From positions 452,971-516,970 of the forward strand of contig RQTK01000286.1 in NCBI GenBank assembly GCA_003991915.1: a stretch of DNA of 64,000 bases, written 5' to 3'. Under the pieces are notes generated by a model, which saw only the letters and a program-made list of their open reading frames with translations, searched no databases and had not been told where the DNA came from. Each line of letters begins with the position of its first letter. Within the stretch, counting starts at the first letter, position 1. This document shows, in pieces, positions 24,866-39,000 of the stretch. This DNA is from Elysia chlorotica. Its lineage: Eukaryota; Mollusca; Gastropoda; Plakobranchidae. The position numbers and the translations under genes were made by a program.

Positions 24866-26597
24866 CAACCAGTATCCAAGTTTCTAAGATGCTTTCAAAA
24901 TGTTTTCAAACTAAATGTAGATGAAGTTGTTGTTTCTCCGTCTATGAAAAGAATTGCTATTATTTAACGATTACAATTCTTGTAACGCGCCGCATAAAAA
25001 ATGTCAGCTAACTGCTTTAACATTAACAAGCAAAAATACATTTGATTTGTAAATGTTGCTACTTGTCAAGCAACCTTTATCCACAAGTTATTAACTCAAT
25101 TGTACTAAATACATAATTGGTAGAATCACAATTTAGCTGGCTTGCTGGTGGTGCTAATGTATGTACCTGCAGGTAATACATGCAGGTAATTTGCATCACT
25201 TTTAACATATTCGGAATCGGCGAGGGTATCGAAATTTGCAAGTCAAGCAAAACCAAGGAGGAAAAGCTAAGTAATAGGGATAAAAAAATGAGCCTGCTTA
25301 ATAACACTCTTTACTCTAGAAACTCAGCTGCTGACTTCCATTTCAAGCAAGGTCAATCTTTTTTTTAAATTTAGGTCTTAAGTAAAGCAGGGGGGAATGT
25401 CCTTGAAAGTCTTATTGACATAAAAAAAATATACAAGGGTGTGATGGACTAGATGAGATTTAATGCCATCAAGATATGGTCAAACCATTATTACACAACC
25501 ACTTCCTTCCCATGTCATTGTCAAGAATCTTATAACAAAGTGCCTCTTTATTCTTTAACCATGAAATTGACGAAGGTTGTAGTTAGGTATGGATTTCACT
25601 ATCAAAATCATAGCCCTGTGATTCAGATATTGGTTGTTGTTGTTTTTTTTTAATCTCTAACAAGTTTGAACCATCATGTTACAGTTCAATCAATCTTATA
25701 TCAAATCCCAACACGTGCCAAGAATTTCAAGGTAAGAAGTAATATTTTAACTGCTAATTGACTTCACAGAAAAAATTGTTTTAATATTATACGAGGTACC
25801 AGGTAACTCTTAAATATCCAGTAACGACCAAAGTCTAAAACCATTTTTCCAGGAACCTTAGACAGAAAGCAAACAATAAAAAAGAAGAACAAAGAGACAG
25901 ATGTATGTACAATTACTACATGGTTGTAACTCCAAAATACTCCAGTATCTGCCATTACGGTAGAACAAGACAGTACCAGTATTCCAGGCGGAGGGGGTTG
26001 AGTGTGTATTTACAACACCTCAGCACAATAATGGCTACTTTGTGCCTATTCCAGCTGGAGGAGATGAAATGTTTGCATACCAAATAGTAATGTGTCAATA
26101 AATAACAAATAAACAATCAACCATACATATGCTTGTCAGGCAAAAATGTTCCAATTCCTAAGAGCTAATTCATTAGATTCTATGTGATTTGGAAACAAGG
26201 TAACAACAGAATTTGGTAAATAAGGGAACGGAGATGGTAAAGCCATGATAAATAGATATCTAATTTCTTTGACATACTGAAATGAGAACTTATTAATAAC
26301 TAAAACATGACTTTGTTCAATGTCAATTTTGTATGGCACGGTGGAGTCAAAGTTCGTCCCATAAACAATTTAGATTGTACTCTTCTTAAAAGATAAAAGC
26401 AAAGCTGTTGTTGAGAAAAAATTGTGCATTCCTTGAAATCAGATAAGTCTACTAGGATATTTTTCATTTTCATTTTTTTCTATCTATATTAATTTTCTCA
26501 ATGGTTGAAACAAACCATATATTTCATTGATAAATAGGTGTGATTAAGTACATGGTAATTGTAAAATACAAACTAAACAAATAACTGTTTATTGAAA

Positions 26598-26708
26598 AAA
26601 GAAGAAGGAGAAGAAGAAGAAGAAGAAGAAGAAGAAGAAGAAGAAGAAGAAGAAGAAGAAGAAGAAGAAGAAGAAGAAGAAGAAGAAGAAGAAGAAGAAG
26701 AAGAAGAA
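26598..26708. repeat. (GAA)n microsatellite
   Basis: About 36 GAA units. Confidence 0.96.
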
Positions 26709-28830
26709 AAAAATTGATGAAAGAAAATGATTTAACACAAGTTACCAAAAATACAAATTCCTACATTTAAGATGTGACTTTACATCTAGATCTCAGAAAA
26801 ACACAAGTGAGGCAGAGAGTACATAACTATATCAGAACATCAAATAAAACAAAAATAAATAAATAAATAAAAAACTATAAAAATGAGGGTTCTCCAATCT
26901 TTTTTTTATTTACAAGCATTGATTATGAAGGGAAATTTTACAGGCTTAGTAAAAGCCCTAGATTTACATCTTGAAATCCTGAGCATTTAGAAATAATGGC
27001 AACCATATAAATAATCAATATATAGTGTACATGTGTGAAAGAAATCTAAACCATTTTCTCATACTTTCTCTTACAATATCATCCTTGTAAACAAGTATTC
27101 CTAATCTTAGACTTTGATCAGTCCTTTACAAAACAAACAAATACACGCAATAACTAAAAATAACAAATTTAGACTATAAAAAATCTTTATAGCAATTCAA
27201 TCATTTTTATCATGCACAACAATTTCAAACACAACCCTCCTAACCTTGGCAACAATTTGTATCCTGACTACAAGGAAAACCAATCAAAATGAACAACCTT
27301 ATCCTAGTCTACAAATATACTCACACTCAGTAGTACTCTCATCTTTATTTAAGATACAATTTGACCCAAATCATTTCAAATACACCTCAGGATAACTCTT
27401 TTTGGTAGTAGTTCAAGAGACATAATCTATATTTGCATAATACAATCATCAAGAGAAGAGTAAGAACCCCTTTTGCTGGGTTCATTGTTGCTTCATGATC
27501 CTTCTAGCTTGTCTTTCCCATCATGTTTGTCACGATTGTAATTAAATACATATAGGCCTAATAGTAGCCTAAAATGGCTGAAAAAAATGCATGAATGGTT
27601 GAAAAAAAAATGGCGGATATATTATTTACATTCAATTTAGTGAAAGCGTAGAAAAGGTACCTCTTTACAAAAAGGTTTGAAAAAAATAAATTTCTTTTCT
27701 TCTCATCTTTAACTGTCTCGGTCCTAGTCACAAAAGGTTTTTCTTCTTCTCATATTTCAATTTAGTGCACATAAAAAAGGAGCAAAAAAAAAACAACAAC
27801 AAACAAATAAAGATTGCACTAAGCATTTGGAGTAGGATTTAAATACCATTAAATGATAATTGACTGCAAATTATTGAAACAAAAAATAAAACAAAACATT
27901 TAACACTTTATTATTGGTGTTGGTCACGTTATGTACAAAAATAATTAGTTTATGTCTATATATTTAATTTGGTTTCACACAAATTTGTGAAATTAGGCCT
28001 AACTGATTTGAGACTCACTTTACAAAGCTGCGACGAGTTTTTAAAAGAGAGGTGAATATGTTTTACATTGTTAATTCTTTACTTTAAAGTATTAGTAATT
28101 TAAGGCCTTTTCCTGTTCCCAATTCAAATGATATTGAATCTTGAAAAACTTATAATCATATCATTCTCTCAAGAAAATCCTCTCCCTACTAGTTCAACTA
28201 CCACTCATACAGAAACATTCACACCTCTAATAATGTTATCAATGGTAAAACAAACCATAAATAGTAAATGCAAGCATCGAACTGTTTTTTAAACCCATGA
28301 ACGAAACCGCTCGAAAAAGGACATACTGTGGGATGTATTTTACTTTAAAGGAGGGGGGGAAGTCGATTCTATAAAACATAGATCAGGACTACCGTATCTG
28401 TTTAAATCAAATCGTATTGCTGGTGAAATGTAAGACAAGCATAAATAAATTGTTCTGAGTGCAAAAATATGTCCGAGTAAAGAAGAAAGCACCAAGACTG
28501 TGACGACCGCCCCGCCCGGGGGAACAGCAACATATACAAGTCCTCTCATAATTCAGGTGTTGTGACCCCTGATCAAAATCTCATGCTTTTTTCTTGACTT
28601 AATGAAAATCTCCTGACCTGAAAACAAAAAAGTTCTATGCGCCTTCTTTACCTATAGTAGTATAGTGCTACAGAACCGTGTCAGTCTCAGGTCACAATGT
28701 TTTCAGCCAAGAGTTTTGATGAGATTTTTTTTTCCCCCTAAGTCCTTGGACGCTTGAATCTGCGACGGACCCAGCCAAGCACGGAGGAGAGAGTCTTGTT
28801 GCGCTGCGACAAGTTAAAGATGTCCTCCTG

Positions 28831-28869
28831 TCATGGGGCCGGCCGAGGCTTCAGGATCAGCTTCCCGTT
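28831..28869 (-). CDS. CNEP1R1: CNEP1R1 exon 6 (C-terminus)
   Basis: Encodes [12 protein letters not shown] and TGA (28833-28831), after a ccctcacag acceptor. It matches the human GKLILKPRP ending. Confidence 0.94.
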   Translation of the reverse strand, partial: NGKLILKPRPAP

Positions 28870-31800
28870 CTGTGAGGGCAAATTTGAAAGTTTGAAATAA
28901 GTTAACAAAACAAACAAAAAACAATGAGCTACATGAAGCCAAATGTTAGAGATCTGTAAAATTACAACTCAAACTGGATAAGACGAACGAACATTTATTT
29001 CATATAGAAAAAAAATTCATAGAATTCAAACGATTGCATGTTATAATTGTAAACAATAAGTAATATCGTCTATAAAGTATATTTCCTTTCCATTGCCAAG
29101 TTTTCAGTGGTTCATAAAGTTCAATGAAATGAGCTAAATGAAAATGGTGTCCCTTTTCCCTATTTAAAGTTTATTAGTCTATTAAATCCACACAAATCTT
29201 GTTTCCCAAGAAGACGCTCCCTTCAATTTTAAGCAAAAATAATGAAAAGGAAGAAAATCATGCAATTTTGTTTTAAATACTCATTTGAAAAAAAAAAACT
29301 ACAAAGACTCACTTTATGTTACTCACATGAACATTACTATTTCTTAGATTAAACAGAACTGTACCCCATAGAAGTTAATAACTAACAACTTTAAAAAAAA
29401 TGTTAATGTTTTAAAAGGCATTTTTTTTTTTACTTACATCATCACAGGACATGTTGTACTCTGCCAGAAATGTGCGGCAACGTGATGCAATGCTAAGAGT
29501 ATGGATTAAGGAATATACTATCAAATGCTGCTTTAGTCTAAAAAGCAATGTCAACATAAGCCAAATCTTTAACGCACTGAAATTAAAAATCACTCACACA
29601 TTGCTCATGTATAAGCTTGTGTACCTTACAAGAATTGACGCCACAGCTAAAACTATCAACATTAAGTGTTGACTTTCTATAGAACTCATGGAACTTAAAT
29701 TACATGTCTGGATCAGATCATGCTTAGTTTTATCTTAAGTTTCAGTAGTTTTACATTATGGATGTTTCAGTACAACCAATGATAGATTGATTTTGTTGTG
29801 GCATTGTGGGTTTAGGACAATGCACTCTTATTTTCAAATTTATAGTTTCACGCAATTCCTCTTTTTATTTAAAGCTGTGATGCCATAAGCCATGCTCAAG
29901 TGATTTTTATTTAGTTCAGACTAGCTAGTCCTTTATACAAACATTTGCTCAATCTATTTTGAATATTGTACTGTAAGCTTCAAAAGCTGCCTACGTTAAA
30001 AGACATTGCAGTTAATATATATATATTTTTTTAAGTTTCAACAACTTTCAACTAAAACAAGTATATAAGTATCTGTCTGAAAGGCTGATAAATGTGTTTA
30101 TTGTGTTTGGATCTAGATATTTCTAAAGTGAGCTTAGATCTCATGTCAAATTTTATATCTCATCAAGTTAAAAGGATACATGGAAGCTGCAACAATCCTT
30201 TTGTGGATCCCAAATAGGAAGAGTAGTAACAAGATGGAGCAAGACACGGTGAAGAAGAGATGGTTCCAAAGGGACTGTGATAAACTCACCTGCAGATGAA
30301 ACAAATATAAAAATGATGACTAGTTTGCAATTTACAACTTTTCAAACATTAAATAAGATTTGGAATAAGACATAGATGATAGAGTGTTCCTATAAACCAA
30401 ATAATCAAAACTAAAGAAAAGGAACATTAGATTTGAACACCTGTAATTTCTGCAAAACCCAGAGGATATCTCGTATAAAATTTAAAACTTTAAAGCAGCT
30501 ACCTGTAAGGGTAATTGTTCGATCTGAGAAAAAAATGTTGATTTGAAATACATTATATCAACACTTCTCCAAAGTTCATCTTTTAAAAAGCAACCCAAGA
30601 AGATAAAAATAATTTATATTTATCAAATATGGATTTTTCACTTGAGTGTTTTAAAACATCATTGCTCTAAGAAGTTAAAAGGAATCTAATTTCAACTTTG
30701 CTGACAGGATCACTAAATTTTTGTTTTTCTACCCTTAAAAAAACCCAAAGAAGACCAACAACCTAGAAACATTTTCACTGTCAGATCGTCTATAAACTGG
30801 TCACAAAAATTCCAAGATGTCCGACTCCCAGAGCTAGTAAATACAATCATGGATGCTATTAGATACTCAAACGACGAACTGATAACATACCTGGGTTGTC
30901 TCTGGGTCTCTAAGCCAAGTCCATGCACCAACCACAGTACACAGGGAGACGAGGATGAAAATGACTGGCAAAAAGAATAAATTTATTAAAGTATAATCAT
31001 AATGATATAAGAATAGTCATAAAGGTATACATAAAAACTATACAAACTCTAAATGTGAAATGTCTGTACCATTGCTATCGACTGTCAAACATCATGATCA
31101 TCAAAACAAAACAAAATATTGACAACCCTTTATTTACTTTAAATTAAACATGAAAATCAGAAATTACACATACAATGTATACGGTACTATCTAGAGCTAC
31201 TTTCACCATGCAATACAAAGTCATTTTTTTTTTTAATATTTTTTTTTAAAGCTGGCAAGTCCACGACATATTTTGACCAATCCCAAATGGAGCTGTCACA
31301 CCATGGATTGAGAATGACTACTACTACTCAGCCAGACTACAGGTGATCTTATTTTACAAAAGTGTCGTATTGAAATTTTATAGGATCCTTTTTGGGACCT
31401 AGGAGACAAATTGATTGGAATGGAAGGGAGCTTCTCTTCAACAAAGAATCTTTCTAAGGTCTGCCTATCAATGTACCGATTTCAATCCACCAGGTTTCTG
31501 TTACATACTCACTTCTCCAAAATCTGGCAGCTGGCTGGTGACCACTGATGACCTCTGTGAGTCGGCGCTCAAACGCCTTGAGGTCTGTGAGGAAAATAAA
31601 AAATAGAAGACTTGAAACTTTTTTTTCTTCTTCGTCGCTGTCGTTTTAATTCAAAGTTCCAATGTGACTGGTGGACATAAATTCACTGTCTTTGACGCCA
31701 AACTCCTGGATAAACCATGGGCATCGAAGTTCAGTTTCTAGACAGAGATTTGTTTCAAAGCCCTATTGCCAAAAGATCGATGGGCATATTGACGGAACTG

Positions 31801-33057
31801 TCCGTTAGACCTATTTGTAAGTGGCGGAGTTTCTCACAATCTATCATTGAAAAGGTCCTGCGGCGCCTTCAGTCTCTATCTCATAAATTTGTGGAACAAA
31901 TCGTTTTTTAGTTTTAGCTAAGCTTAATTGATCAAAGCTGGTGTCAGGTGCGAAAAGTCAAGAAAGATGACCTGCTGTCGAATTGTCTAGACGCTTGCAA
32001 AGTTTCAGCTCCTCAACATTCTTACCGCCCCCCCTCCTCCCTCCCTCCACCCCTTCTCTCTCTCTCTCACTTTCTTTTTTTTTCCCCATCCTGTCGTTTA
32101 CACTCGCCTCATTTTTCTTCCTCATTTTCACCTAATGGACGGGGACATACAGAATAGTAATATTGGCCATAACAGTTTTCTTAACCCTTTGAACCCTATT
32201 GCCCTGACCTCATTGACCTATATTCCTTGCCCCTCACTGCTCTTACTCAAATATCATCAAAAACATGCCTGATGGAGGTATCATGGACGCGGACATCTTT
32301 AACTGACGCTATTTATAATTTTTAAAAAGGATGTCAATCTTATTGGTAGTTATTTATAGCGCTTTAGATCATACCCCTCCAATCCAAATCCCGATAGCGG
32401 TACTACGGCTTAGAGTCAAATAAGGCAGATACCGCTGCAGCGGGATTACGGATAGTTGACAAATAATTACATCCTACTGTAGCGGGATTACGGGTTAAAA
32501 GGGTTAATGACCACCCCTACCTTCTGCAGTTACAGATACTGGCCTTTGAAGAAAGGCATGCCTGTCTTTACAGCTGACTATTCATTCCACACACCCTCCC
32601 CCTTTCACTTGACCTCTGCCTTGCTGGTCGCATCGTCATTCACTTCCAAATTAACTTTACGCTATGAAAAAATTGTCGATCATTTCCCTTTTCCCGACCC
32701 CTCTCTCATGCACAGCCTTGGTCGCCAAGGGCATGTTTTGATCAGATTATAAATCTAGGCTGCCCATGGTTGCGTTGGGCAGGTGATTGCCTCGGGCAGA
32801 CTTAAAAAAAAAAAACAGAAAAAACACAAGGTGACAAGGGAACCAATGAAATTGAAAAGTAGTCGGCAAGGCAGGACTGACTGTATTTGTAATGGAACCC
32901 GCCCACCTGGAGGGGGCAGCAACGCTACAGCTAAAGTAGTGCCCATAGTTCTATTTTATCATTTATGTTTGGTTTCAGGAACCCATTCTTACACTAGATC
33001 TAGATATAGTCTAGATTCTAGTCCCAGTCCCTGTTTACCTTCCGTTTGATCAGCCAT
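28831..33057 (-). CDS. CNEP1R1: Nuclear envelope phosphatase regulatory subunit 1 (complete, six exons)
   Basis: Minus-strand exons in transcript order: 33057-33039, 31584-31513, 30964-30891, 30289-30180, 29492-29438 and 28869-28831. They total 369 nt, giving 122 aa against 125 in human. Every border is AG/GT and every phase joins. Conserved words are [34 protein letters not shown] and GKLILKPRP. Two hydrophobic stretches (about residues 31-47 and 71-88) match the two membrane spans of the family. In yeast and mammals the protein partners the phosphatase CTDNEP1 at the nuclear envelope/ER to dephosphorylate lipin and restrain membrane lipid synthesis. It is convergent with Galpha-o and divergent from the DUSP22-like gene. 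The start exon also exists as a displaced copy near 21.8 kb. Confidence 0.95.
29438..29492 (-). CDS. CNEP1R1: CNEP1R1 exon 5
   Basis: Encodes [18 protein letters not shown]; acceptor tactcttag, donor gtaagta. Confidence 0.94.
30180..30289 (-). CDS. CNEP1R1: CNEP1R1 exon 4 (second membrane span)
   Basis: Encodes [18 protein letters not shown] followed by a Leu/Phe-rich span and [10 protein letters not shown]. The donor is gtatcc, weaker than its neighbours but phase-correct. Confidence 0.92.
30891..30964 (-). CDS. CNEP1R1: CNEP1R1 exon 3 (first membrane span)
   Basis: Encodes [20 protein letters not shown] then ETTQ; acceptor tttttgccag, donor gtatgt. It is hydrophobic until WLRDPE. Confidence 0.93.
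31513..31584 (-). CDS. CNEP1R1: CNEP1R1 exon 2
   Basis: Encodes [20 protein letters not shown] then FWR, between tcctcacag and gtgagtat. Confidence 0.93.
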
Positions 33058-33236
33058 GATATCCTGAAGTATGGAGCATTCGGTAGACTTTACAATGTAA
33101 ATCTGGATCTAGAGTTAAATTTTAAATTCTAAGAATGTTAGATTTTATGTTCTTTTGCATCGAATCTAATAGGGCTTAGCGTTAAGTCGATCTAAATCTA
33201 TATTCTAGATCTATCGTGTATACTAGATCCAGTAGA
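32974..33236 (-). promoter_or_regulatory. CNEP1R1 start-exon segment (5' UTR side) duplicated elsewhere
   Basis: Contains the start exon and presumed 5' UTR or promoter-proximal DNA, rich in tctagat/atctaga words. No clear TATA box was assigned. It is the partner of the displaced segment 21713-21973. Confidence 0.45.
33039..33057 (-). CDS. CNEP1R1: CNEP1R1 exon 1 (start codon)
   Basis: Nineteen coding bases: ATG plus ADQTE and the first base of Asp, then gtaaac. Chosen because the frame and phase join exactly to the AC-CTC-AAG (DLK) of the next exon and the wording resembles the human QAEDLKAF start. Confidence 0.85.
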
Positions 33237-33622
33237 TAGACTCTACAGATTAGAAAGTTAAAGTGTTCTAGTGGGGTTGACCTATTTTCTTTGCATTCAA
33301 CGCAAAAGATTTATTCCTTTGAGGTTTCTGAAATGCCGGATGGTATCGATAAAGGAGCAAAGTACTGTGCTTTTCGATCATTTAATTAATATTCATGTAT
33401 TTGTGTGGGGTTTCTTGTTTTGTTGTTGTTGTTTTTTATTACGATTTTTGTACACTGCTGTTATCGCTGTAATTCATACTTCGGCATTACATTGAAACTA
33501 AACAAATATGAAAATATATTGTTTTAACACAGCCAGGTCTTAGTTACATCCATAATAATTAAGGACATAAAAACTATTATGTCTGTGGCGCAACACAGGC
33601 CGAATCCAATAAGAGGAATATC

Positions 33623-33678
<56 letters not shown>

Positions 33679-35754
33679 GAGAGACAGAGTCCGGCAGATA
33701 GAGACAGTCAGGCAGGTAGAGACAGACAGACAGATACAAAGACAGACACACATACACACAGAAGAACAGATAGATGAAGAGATAGATAGAGTAAAGGAAG
33801 AGACAAAGTTAACAGACAGACAGCGAATGAAAGCACCCCATAGCTCATACGTGTTCATGTATGGATTTTTTTTTTATTGGCATTTTTTATATTATGGTGT
33901 CATAAACCTCGGAACACCCTGTGACACCACTTAGTCATTAGACTAATATGCAGGGCACATAATAGCCCTCTGTAAAGGTGAGTTGGTTGATTTCCTAATA
34001 CCCCAACGTTAAAACCCAATACCATGTCTCTGAGCAGCTACTGGTTGGGTAGGTGTCAGTTTAGTGTGACTAGTGTGTCTATCTATGTGACTGTTACAAC
34101 AAGAGCAATAACTGTTCAGGCCAACGCTTTGGACATCCCCCATGTGATAATAGGACTCTTGTTTAAAACCTAGCAGATGCGCAATGCATACGCGAACAAA
34201 ACGATACCTTAATTGTTCAATCGGCAGTGCTATAGTCTGACAGGAGACCCGAGGATCGAAGCTCAACTGATGACTGATGGACTTCCTCAGAAAGCCAAGG
34301 GATCGGTGTTTTAGGAGTTAGGACCATGGGGTTCAGGTTAAAGCTTTATAAAGGGGCATATTCAGGCAGAGTTTGTCTGTGATACGAAAAGAGCTTGCAC
34401 ATGGCCACTTGCTATGATTGATTGATTGTGTGGGCACTGAGCAGGGCAGCAGGGCTAGATTAATATGAAAACCATGCAAAACATTATTGAAGACAACCAA
34501 TGAGCTGCGAACCTAAACGCTTTCTCTCTTTATCGCTAGGATTCAATCATCGATATGGCCCCTTTAGTTCATTCTGTTTGTTGTTTATGTTGCGAGTGAC
34601 AAAAGGAAAAGGATGCAAAATCCACACATCTCGGAACCAGGTATGTATAATTTGTTGTACATAAATCTAGAAATCTATGCCTGTTCAATACATAATCCCC
34701 CAAGACGATTCTGAACTTTGATTCAAGCGGGGGGCAACCTATCGTTTATTGTTACAAGCTTGATAGGATAGAGTGAAAGAGTCGAAGTTTCGAGATCTAG
34801 ATCTAGATCTAGATATAAATTATATTCCAGAAGGGAATCTCTTGATCTCATTCTGGAATTAAATCTAGATCTATCTATTCTAGATTATTTTGCGGTGGCC
34901 TCGGTCTAGATTCTATTGTAAATCTAATCGTATTGAATTCCAAGTCTAGGCCTAAATCCTATGTAGATCTAGGTAAGTTATTATTTCTATTTAAGTCATG
35001 CTCATAGTAAGCAAACCACCAGCTGACTGACAAATTTTGCTGTGAGAGAATTGTAGAAACAGCGCTAGATCTAGTTCTACCAATATTATTTGCTTCTCAA
35101 GCACATCCAGCTTGAGCACAGAAAGAAAAAAAAAGATGTGGGGGAGGGGGAGGCAGGTACAGATCTGGCTAGGTGGCAATCTGTACTTGTAAGCTCTCAA
35201 AATATCAACCAATAAAGTGGCAGTTCTTTTCCCTAGGTAGAGTTAAATAGTCACATTGACATTATTATGCTTGAAATATTAATGATTGCCTGGATATCTA
35301 CGACAAGGTCTCTTAAAGTTAAACATGTAATAGTAATATAATTCAAGCCTGTGCTCGACAAGCAAAGTCTGTTAAATTGTAGCTTTATGAAATAGAGGGG
35401 AAAATGTGTGTACTTTCACTCATTACTCTGATAGCTAAATGTTATTTTTTTTTTTCATTTTTAAAACATTAAATTCTAATATATTCAAAATTGCACCTAC
35501 TGCTCCTTATTGCAGACAATAATTGCGTTTTCTCTGGAATTTTTGATACATTCCAAACTTCTTAAAATCATTTTGATCTGAAATAAAATGGAAAGATTGA
35601 TTCATGAATCATCATCATGTGATACTTATAAAACTATGCATTAAAATTGTTGCATCTTTAAAAAAAAAACAGTTCTTGACTCTTTGTAAAAAAGATGTAT
35701 ATCTTTTTAGATTCATATATATATCTGTATGTATTTTATTTTTCTGAATCTTTT
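33237..35754. other. Divergent intergenic region between CNEP1R1 and DUSP22-like genes
   Basis: No coding exon recognised. It includes the GA/GACA tract, a very eroded SINE-like stretch around 33980-34260 (ggtgtcagtttagtgtgac and a weak B-box-like aggatcgaagctc), and a dense cluster of agatctagatct words at 34795-34980. Confidence 0.45.
33626..33735. repeat. (GA)n / (GACA)n compound microsatellite
   Basis: GA-rich and GACA-rich tract between the divergent CNEP1R1 and DUSP22-like genes. Confidence 0.93.
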
Positions 35755-36021
35755 GACAGGTTTTAGAACCGAATAGTTATTTGGTCTGCACTACAAGACT
35801 GTGAGTGAATTTCATTTTACTTTGACTGCGAATACAAAAGCTGGTACAAAACTAGCACCTTATTTGCTCTGCGAGATTGTGAAAACGCCATCATACACTG
35901 TCCCACACCACTCCTCAACGTAACGATAGACCCAGGCTGCCTCTCGACCTCTTCTTCCGACTCAGCAAGACAGCGTTTGAGGGACTTCTTCATTGGTTGT
36001 GTCTACAATAATTCAGTCAAA
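35755..36021 (+). other. Probable 5' UTR of DUSP22-like gene
   Basis: Less AT-rich sequence runs from an acceptor-like cttttgacag (ends 35760) to the start codon and contains several in-frame stops. It could be a non-coding exon part; the transcription start is not visible. Confidence 0.35.
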
Positions 36022-36042
36022 ATGGGAAATGGCATGAACAAG
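36022..36042 (+). CDS. DUSP22-like: DUSP22-like exon 1
   Basis: Seven codons, MGNGMNK, identical to the start of vertebrate DUSP22 as remembered; donor gtaact. Gly2 gives an N-myristoylation signal. Confidence 0.9.
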
Positions 36043-39000
36043 GTAACTAACAGAAAAAAGACTTCAATGAATTCTGTTATCTATAAATGTTTAATGCCTT
36101 AGTTGAACCTATAATAATTCTTGGCTGTTGGAGCTATAATCATATTTCAAAATGGTACACTACATAGCTGCCAACCAGAATTAAAATACATATTTATTAA
36201 GCCTACGTATTTGACCTGCAGAGTATATCCGTCCGTATTGAAAAATTACGTATTTAATGGTGTTCACATAAAAAATAAGTGTCCTGTAGATAACCCATCG
36301 GAATTGCTTGCTGCCATTTTTGCCTCACGCCAGGTCAGTTGGGCAGTTTATTGGGCCCATGAGAATTTTAAAGTCTCTGAATTTATAAGTACCTCCAGTC
36401 CTTTGTGGCACTGGGATCAGCCAAACCTCTAATTAACATTGTAGATTGATCGTTCACTAGCAACTCTTTTCAGTAAATGCGATGATCTGGTGTGAGATCA
36501 GCCATGCGTGCAGTAAGCCAGCTACCTGGAAGGGGGTCCACTGATGTGGATGTTGCCCCAGTACCTGCACGTTAATCAAAATACCGATGATGATGATGAT
36601 ACTAAATCAGCTATTATGCTTCCGCCGTCTGCGATCTGTCCATCCTGGAATCCCTAGCTTTGTTTACTAGTAAAAGACAGAATGTTTGTTCCCAAGAATC
36701 CAGTTTTTTGGCCAACCTTTATTATTATTGCTGTTGTTAATATTATTCCAGCCTGCCACTTATGTGTTGGAACTCAAGCCAAACTGAATACTGCTTTTCG
36801 TATCATACTTTTTTTTATCACAGTTGATGGTTTAGAAATTTATAGTATTTTAAAAACTTTTTTTTTTCTATACTATTTAATGTCCCCTAGAGACATCAGG
36901 ATTTTCAATCATTTTCATACATTTACAATCTTTTCGGGAACACCCGATTTCTCAAATTACACTTTATTTTCAATTGAACAGTATGAACACCTCCGAACAA
37001 AACTATCTGTGGTTTCAAAATGGAACTAGATTTAAGAGTGTCATTTTACCTGCATCTTGTGAAGTTGAATCTAGATCTTGGCTGTAGCTTTCGATTCGAA
37101 ATCTAGTTGATATCCATTGCATGGATCTAGATCTAATTATGCGATATAAATTGGGAACTAGTTGACTTTTAGGGGCAAACTGGTTCGAGTGACTGATTGT
37201 CTGTTCTCAATAGGTGCCTAGTTCGAAGCCGACGACTGGGCAAATTTATTTGTCAGATTTTGTCCCCTACTGGTTGGTTCAATCAATGACAATGGTGTAA
37301 GTTCTAATTGCTTTCGTCTTGCTAGAAAGCTTAAATTTCCCTCATATCAATGCAAAATGTGAGTCCAGGCTCTTTAGTCAACTGTCTTGAAAAATTTAGT
37401 TCACTCAAAGCCTGAATGTTGCTGAGGTCGTGTTTCTGACACTAGGAGAGATGAAAATCAACAAACATCAAAACAAAAAACAAAAACACATTTATTGAGT
37501 AACGCTAGTCCATGGTGTAGTTTTAAAGCTATGGTTAAGCTGGTGTTTAAGTGAATATGTTAATTATTAGCTGAACCTAATGAGCTTGGCCATTGACTCA
37601 ACTTGCAGTGACTTAACACGCTAAAAAATTCATATTTGTTTTCTCAAAAGTTGGCAGCCATGCTGATGTGATTTTTAAAAAAATATTTGTTCTCTCTTTC
37701 AGATCTTGCCAGGCTTGTACATCGGCAATTTCAGAGATGCCAAAGATTTGGAGCAACTAAAAAACAACAACATTACGCACATTGTATCTATTCATGACAA
37801 TGCCAAGAAAATTCTAGATGTAAGTATGCAGCTAGCAATGGTTGTGCAGATAACTTTTAATTTATTAATGGCGCGTTTCAAAGTAACAAAGTTGCTTTGT
37901 TTGCCTACTAAAGGCTCCAAACTCATTTGTGTTAAAAACCGAAAGAAATGTTACCATTTATAAACTTGAAAAGGGTGTGTTTGAAATTTCTAGAAACTCG
38001 TCATCATCTCCAAATGTCATACCAGGTTGCCATGATCATCTGGGTCCGTATGCAACTGTCACGATTATTTTTTGACTTAGCTACGCTAAGTTATACATAG
38101 TGTAATTATACATCAAACAAAAGCTGATTATCTCATCTCAAGAGTTATTGGATTGGATATATCCAAATTTAACTGAGAACATAATTTGTATCGTCCCACC
38201 AGAACAAAGAGTATCTCTGCATCCAGGCCAGTGACTCGCCGGACCAGGATCTGAGCATCTTCTTCCCCCAGGTCATCAACTTCATCCACCGTGCGCGCCT
38301 TGATGGTGGCGGTGTTCTAGTGCATTGGTTAGTAGCGTCTGCTTGCCCTTTGAGAAAATCCTTACAGTATGCTGGTGTCAGGAATAGCTGCAGCAGTTGT
38401 TTTTTTTTGTTGTTTGTTTGTCTGATGTAGGCTTAAGTTGGAAAGCTGATATGTTTTGTTGTATTTTTTATTTTGTAGAGATGCACCATACACAATGTAT
38501 ATTTGACTTCAGTATCCTAGTGCTTTGACTGAGACCTTGTGCAGTTTTTGTTGATGATAGACTTATCCATACATATTTTTGTGTAATTGAAATTTTCACT
38601 AAGCAGCACAAACAACATTAAAATGTAATGGTTCAACTACTGCATGAGTTTCAGTGACATCTATGATTGAGGGAATTCAGGTAGATAAGATAAGATAAGA
38701 TAATCCTTTATTATCCCATAGGGAAATTTTTCGTGGTCATACATACATAAATACACCAGTTGTACATGTGTGACATAAAAATAATAGAAATAAAAATAAA
38801 AATAATAATAAAAAAATATAATGAGCGATTTCAAACACACAACTCTTCACGCATATACAAGAATACATTTAATACTGCATACAAACACAAAGTTCCCGAC
38901 TGCGATTCTCCCGACCCGGAGACCAACGTTCGCCCCGCTCTAGTTAAAGCTATTTTGTAGTCGCCTAATGGATGTTGGTATGAATGAGTTTTTGTATCTA

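Larger units (their letters stand above)
20741..28830. other. Intergenic DNA between convergent Galpha-o and CNEP1R1
   Basis: No gene recognised. It holds the displaced CNEP1R1 start-exon copy, AAT/ATT/GAA microsatellites, one SINE copy and presumably the CNEP1R1 3' UTR at its right end. An acceptor-like orphan frame at 24409-24483 is mentioned under findings. Confidence 0.55.

Noticed and set aside
32507-32752. Alternative CNEP1R1 first exon ending aactgcagaag|gta
   Set aside because: Donor and phase fit, but the required frame hits a stop before any ATG; the MADQTE exon at 33039-33057 fits better.
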